Below, piece by piece: positions 60,321 to 64,000 of a stretch of 64,000 nt of DNA. Each line of letters starts with the position of its first letter. Positions within the stretch are counted from its first letter, which is position 1. A program made the position numbers and the translations under genes. The DNA comes from Sphingomonadaceae bacterium (GTDB lineage Bacteria > Pseudomonadota > Alphaproteobacteria > Sphingomonadales > Sphingomonadaceae). Below the pieces are notes generated by a model. That model did no database searches and was not told the origin of the DNA. It saw only the letters and a list, made by a program, of their open reading frames with translations. Location of the stretch: positions 124,001 to 188,000 of the forward strand of contig RFPL01000004.1 in assembly GCA_009926135.1 (NCBI GenBank). The letters run 5' to 3'.

Positions 60321-61466
60321 ATGACCCAGACCAGTGACAGCGTAGCCCACCAAATTGACCTCGCCGCCTTCCAGGCCGAGGTCCGCAGCTTCCTCGATGC
60401 CGAGTTGACCCCGGCGTTGCGCGAAGGGGCGGCGCGGGCGACCAGCGTGTTCGTCGATCCGTCGGTTTCGCTGCCGTGGCAGGCCATCCTCAACAAGCGC
60501 GGCTGGGCGGCGCCCGAATGGCCGGCGCAGTTCGGCGGGCCTGGCTGGGACGATATGCAGCGCTATGTCTTCGCCGCAGAATGCGCGCGGGCAGGCACGC
60601 CCAGCCTTTCGCCGATGGGGCTGAAGATGGTGGCCCCTGTCATCATGCATTACGGAACGCCGGAACAGCAGGCGCACTACCTGCCCCGGATCCTGTCGGG
60701 CGAAGACTATTGGTGCCAGGGCTTTTCGGAGTCGGGCTCGGGTTCGGACCTCGCCTCGTTGCAGCTCCGGGCGGTGCGGAACGGCGATGACTACGTGCTC
60801 AACGGCTCGAAGATCTGGACCACTCACGCCCACTTCGCGAATCGGATGTTCTGCCTGGTCCGCACTTCGACCGAGGGCAAGCCGCAGGCCGGGATCAGCT
60901 TCCTGCTGCTCGACATGGCCAGCCCCGGGATCACCGTGAAGCCGATCCGCACTCTCGCCGGCGATCATGAATTCAACCAGGTGTTCTTCGATGACGTGCG
61001 CGTGCCGGTGCCCAACCGGCTGGGCGAGGAGAACGATGGCTGGACGGTGGCCAAGCACCTGCTGACTTTTGAACGTGGCGGCAAATATGCTCCGCCGCTG
61101 ATTGAGCGGCTGACTCGGCTGCGACAGCGCGACGGCCTTGATCCGCTGGTCAAGGCGCGACTGGCGAAGGAAGCGGTTAACCTGCGCGCGCTCCAGGCGC
61201 TAGAGCTGAAGGCGATGCGCGGGGCTGGCGGCAGCGCGGCGCTTTATGCCTCGGTGATGAAAGTCCTGGGGACCGAGGCGATGCAGCGGCTCGACGTATT
61301 GGCCTGCGATATCGAAGGGCAGGCGGCCTGGGCCGTGCCGAACGGGCAGACCCCGGCGGATCTGGCGGTGGCCGTGCCGCGTTATCTCAACGACCGCGCA
61401 GCCAGCATCTACGCCGGCTCGAATGAGATCCAGCGCGACCTTATTGCCAAGCTCATCCTCGCTTGA
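60321..61466 (+). CDS. Acyl-CoA dehydrogenase, larger partner
   Basis: A 381-residue FadE-like flavoprotein. WPAQFGGPGWDDMQRYVF and YWCQGFSESGSGSDLASL are seen in the N- and middle domains. The C-terminus has SIYAGSNEIQRDLIAKLIL. It is homologous to the larger subunits of heteromeric ACADs in steroid, bile-acid or fatty-acyl side-chain degradation. ATG 60321 lies 62 bases after the sugar transporter and marks the end of the sugar locus. The convergent 61470-62429 gene encodes the smaller partner type. Confidence 0.88.
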   Translation: MTQTSDSVAHQIDLAAFQAEVRSFLDAELTPALREGAARATSVFVDPSVSLPWQAILNKRGWAAPEWPAQFGGPGWDDMQRYVFAAECARAGTPSLSPMGLKMVAPVIMHYGTPEQQAHYLPRILSGEDYWCQGFSESGSGSDLASLQLRAVRNGDDYVLNGSKIWTTHAHFANRMFCLVRTSTEGKPQAGISFLLLDMASPGITVKPIRTLAGDHEFNQVFFDDVRVPVPNRLGEENDGWTVAKHLLTFERGGKYAPPLIERLTRLRQRDGLDPLVKARLAKEAVNLRALQALELKAMRGAGGSAALYASVMKVLGTEAMQRLDVLACDIEGQAAWAVPNGQTPADLAVAVPRYLNDRAASIYAGSNEIQRDLIAKLILA

Positions 61467-61469
61467 GGT

Positions 61470-62429
61470 TTAGGCCAAGTCTGCGAATTCATTGAGAAGT
61501 CCAGCCTCGCTGCCAAGACCGGCGGCGATCACCAGCAGCCGCTTGAAGCGCGCACCAAGGCGCAGTTCCTCGGTCAGGCCCATCGCACCGTGGAGCTGGA
61601 CCGCGCCCTCGCCGACCACGCGCGCCGCATCGCGCACGGCGATGCTCGCAGCAAGCAGATCGCTGTGCATCGCTGATACGACTGCCGCTTCGGTCAATGC
61701 CTGGGCCTGTAGCGCAGCCAGCTGCATATCGGCCAGGCGGTGGCGTAGCGCCTGGAAGCTGGCGATCGGCGCACCGAACTGGCGGCGCTGGGCGAGGTAG
61801 TCGGCCGTATCAACGAGCATCCGCTGCATCAGGCCGACTGCCTCGGCGCAGCGCCCGATCCGGACGAGGGTGGTTGCGGCAACCGGATCGCCTGCCAACG
61901 GTTCGGCAATGACCCCGGCAAAATGAAGGTCGGCAACCGCCGAGCCATCGTGGAGCTGGCCAGGTTCGACTGTCAGGTCGGCCGCATCGCGCGGCACCAC
62001 GAACAGCGCCTCGTCCAGGGCGAGGACAAACAGGCTGGCAGCAGCTGCTCCGGCTACCAGCCGCGCGGTGCCCTCGATCCGGTTGCCATCGCGCAGGTCC
62101 GGCAGGGTTGCCGCAGTCGCTGCGCTGATCAGCGCGGCGCGGCGCTCGCCCGTTGCCAAGTCCGCACCATCGCGCAGCACTGCACAGGCCGCGGCATGAC
62201 TGAGCCAGTCCGCACCAGCCAGCGCCGGACCCAGCGCAGCCATCACCAGTGCGACTTCGGCAGCCCCGCCGTCAAAGCCGCCTTGCGCCTCGGGCAGGGT
62301 CAGCCCGGCGAGGCCCAGCTGCTCTGACAGGTCCGCCCAGGACGGCTGTTCCACTTCGGTGGTCAACCGCTGGACCGCATCGCGCAGCATCGTCTGCTGC
62401 TCATTCAGTTCCAGATCCAGTCCCGCCAT
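61470..62429 (-). CDS. Acyl-CoA dehydrogenase, smaller partner
   Basis: A 319-residue ACAD-like protein, shorter than the 380-residue norm because the middle strand domain is reduced. The N-terminal QQTMLRDAVQRLTTEVEQ is followed by an ACAD C-domain with HGAMGLTEELRLGARFKRL. Such short forms pair with full-length ACADs in alpha2-beta2 enzymes. It ends three bases from the larger gene, on the opposite strand, so the pair is tail to tail and not an operon. Confidence 0.83.
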   Translation of the reverse strand: MAGLDLELNEQQTMLRDAVQRLTTEVEQPSWADLSEQLGLAGLTLPEAQGGFDGGAAEVALVMAALGPALAGADWLSHAAACAVLRDGADLATGERRAALISAATAATLPDLRDGNRIEGTARLVAGAAAASLFVLALDEALFVVPRDAADLTVEPGQLHDGSAVADLHFAGVIAEPLAGDPVAATTLVRIGRCAEAVGLMQRMLVDTADYLAQRRQFGAPIASFQALRHRLADMQLAALQAQALTEAAVVSAMHSDLLAASIAVRDAARVVGEGAVQLHGAMGLTEELRLGARFKRLLVIAAGLGSEAGLLNEFADLA

Positions 62430-62589
62430 GTCTGCTTGCTCCCGCTTTGTGTCGCCGATCCATAGGCAGTCCGCTCACCCGTCCGCAAGTCGCAAGGAAC
62501 GGAACGATCCCCACCGTTGTTATCCCAGCTTGGCTTTTGCCGATGGGGCGGTGATGTTATGCGGCACCTGGCCACAACGAGGGTGACGA

Positions 62590-64000
62590 ATGCACAAGGT
62601 GACCGGCAAGCAGGGAGGGGTGGTTCGGATACTTGCCGCTCTTGCGCTGGCCGGGCTGCACACGGCCCCGCTGTGCGCGCAAAGCCAGCCACCGCCGTCC
62701 GAAGAGCCAATCATCACCGACCAGGAGTTTGAAGCTGCCGTTCCTCCGGTCACCGCCGAGGATGATCCCGAGCTGGGCCGCAGCCTTGAATCAATCGACG
62801 AGTTCGAGCGTAAGCTGACGCCGCAGGGAGAAGCGGCGCCAGCCCCGAGCCCGGTCGGCCAGGATGCGGAACTGGCGACCCCGCTGCCGCCGCTCGAAAC
62901 CTTCCGGGCCGAACCGGTGGTCTTCTCCGGTGCTGCGGTGGCTCCTCAGGATGCCGAGATCGTCTACCGCGTCGACCTCAACGGGCTCGGCGAGGTGGTG
63001 GCCGCAAGCGAGCGCGACCTGCTGGGCGAGTTCTTCCGCCTTTCGCTGCTGCGGACCAAGGGCAAGGCGCGCAACACCACTCAAATCTCAAGCCGGGCAG
63101 GTGAGGACGTACTGCTGCTGAAAAAGCTGCTAGCGGCCGATGGCTGGTTCGATGCCCAGGTTAGGACCCGGATCGACCGCCCGGCCGACCAGGGGCCGCT
63201 GGTGGTCGCGCTCGATGTGATGCCCGGCAAGCGCTTCGCCTTTTCCACCATCAGCGTCACTGCGGCGCCGACCTTGCCGCCAGATCTGATCAGCCGCAAT
63301 CTGGAGCTGGCAACGGGCCAGCCGGTGATCGCGGAGCGTGTGCTGGCGGCCGAAGCCAAGGTCGCCCTGGCCCTGCCGGAGAATGGCTATCCCTTTGCCG
63401 AACTGGGCACGCGCGACGTGCTGCTGGACCAGGATACCGGCGCAGCGGCCTATACCCTGCCCGTCACGGTTGGTCCGCGCGGGACCTATGGGGCCATCCG
63501 CAGCGAGGGGAACGAAGCCTTTGGCGCGGATCACGTGCAGACGTTAGCGCGGTTCAAGGCGGGTGAGCTCTATGACAGCCGGATGGTCGATGACCTGCGG
63601 CAGGCGCTGATCGCCACTGGCCTGTTCCGGGCGATTGCAGTCGAGCCGACCCGCACTGGCGAGGCTGGCCCCGGCGGCACCGAACAGGTCGACCTGGTGG
63701 TCAAGCAGGAGGCGGGCCCGCCGCGGGTGATCGCGGCCACTGCCGGTTACGGCACGGGTGAAGGCTTCCGGGTCGAGGCCAGCTGGACGCACCGCAACCT
63801 GTTCCAGCCCGAAGGGGCGCTGATCGTCAGCGGTCTGGTCGGAACGCTGGAGCAGAGTGCCGGGGTCACCTTCCGCCGCTCCAACGCTGGCCGCCGCGAC
63901 CGCACGTTCGAGCTGGCCAGCGAACTGCATCACGCGTCGACCGAGGCCTATTCGGCTTACACCGGGCGACTTGCGGCGCGGATCAGCTACGATTCCACTC
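62590..64000 (+). CDS. tamA: TamA-like outer-membrane assembly factor (BamA/Omp85 superfamily, 5' part)
   Basis: The first 470 codons of an open frame that runs off the window. The signal peptide (VVRILAALALAGLHTAPLCAQ) is followed by a Pro- and acid-rich stretch of about 90 residues. POTRA-like domains come next (YRVDLNGLGE, IRSEGNEAFGADHVQTLARFKAGELYD, TGLFRAIAVEP), then the start of the Omp85 barrel (ATAGYGTGEGFRVEASWTHRNLF). Three POTRAs fit TamA better than BamA (five). With TamB it would insert outer-membrane proteins. GAGG lies eight bases before ATG 62590. It is divergent from the smaller ACAD. Confidence 0.88.
   Translation, partial: MHKVTGKQGGVVRILAALALAGLHTAPLCAQSQPPPSEEPIITDQEFEAAVPPVTAEDDPELGRSLESIDEFERKLTPQGEAAPAPSPVGQDAELATPLPPLETFRAEPVVFSGAAVAPQDAEIVYRVDLNGLGEVVAASERDLLGEFFRLSLLRTKGKARNTTQISSRAGEDVLLLKKLLAADGWFDAQVRTRIDRPADQGPLVVALDVMPGKRFAFSTISVTAAPTLPPDLISRNLELATGQPVIAERVLAAEAKVALALPENGYPFAELGTRDVLLDQDTGAAAYTLPVTVGPRGTYGAIRSEGNEAFGADHVQTLARFKAGELYDSRMVDDLRQALIATGLFRAIAVEPTRTGEAGPGGTEQVDLVVKQEAGPPRVIAATAGYGTGEGFRVEASWTHRNLFQPEGALIVSGLVGTLEQSAGVTFRRSNAGRRDRTFELASELHHASTEAYSAYTGRLAARISYDST

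Overview
The window is high-GC DNA with the gene content and order of a Sphingomonadales alphaproteobacterium (Novosphingobium/Sphingomonas-like). The evidence is TIGR01782-type TonB receptors paired with tryptophan-halogenase/SapC/cupin genes, a MucR/Ros regulator, an alphaproteobacterial Fur lacking the CxxC pair, and the tsaB-rimI-mucR-fur-plsC-miaB-phoH-ybeY-corC order. No phage, insertion sequence, integrase or CRISPR array is visible. Gene density is about 95 percent, and many neighbours overlap by ATGA or GTGA, which points to translational coupling.

Layout. 1-5.7 kb: 3' end of nudC, a DsbA-like oxidoreductase, an SDR, DUF1489, mgtE, two convergent cyclophilins and a small membrane protein. 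5.7-20.4 kb: mostly housekeeping genes on the minus strand (LysR, corC, ybeY, phoH, miaB, plsC, fur, mucR, rimI, tsaB, a nitroreductase, a NifU-like protein, a YbbAP-like ABC exporter), then tesA, recF, and a small secreted protein coupled to pspC behind a sigma-54-type promoter. 20.4-21.3 kb: a queuosine-precursor transporter and tRNA-Arg(TCT). 21.4-30.2 kb: a catabolic cluster with tandem GntR/FCD and AraC regulators, an MFS transporter, a D-2-hydroxyacid dehydrogenase-like flavoprotein, a TonB receptor, an SDR and a type-B carboxylesterase. A repeated CCTATC-n-GATAGG palindrome lies before both the regulators and the receptor. 30.4-33.3 kb: a subtilase with a long charged pro-region, divergent from an ECF sigma/anti-sigma pair.

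33.3-39.0 kb: a minus-strand cluster of an OM barrel with a Ser/Gly-rich insert, a DUF1611-like P-loop NTPase, an ABC exporter with a degenerate ATPase domain, an alpha/beta hydrolase and an OprP-type porin, four of them overlapping by ATGA. I recognise no described pathway with this composition, and it is my best candidate for an undescribed system. 39.3-45.3 kb: a plus-strand operon with a thymidine/AMP phosphorylase-family enzyme, a PRPP synthetase, an AI-2E transporter and a P-type ATPase. 45.4-60.3 kb: a beta-glucan-type utilisation locus with a 990-aa TonB receptor, two flavin-dependent halogenase homologues around SapC and a JmjC-like cupin, a GH16 glucanase, a LacI regulator, an MFS, a GH3 beta-glucosidase and a GluP/FucP-type sugar transporter. 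GTGAACGTTCAC-like operators sit before the receptor and the GH3 gene. 60.3-64 kb: two convergent acyl-CoA dehydrogenases and the 5' part of a TamA-like OM assembly factor.

Family assignments come from reading motifs and context. No database search was run, so substrate-level statements are inference.
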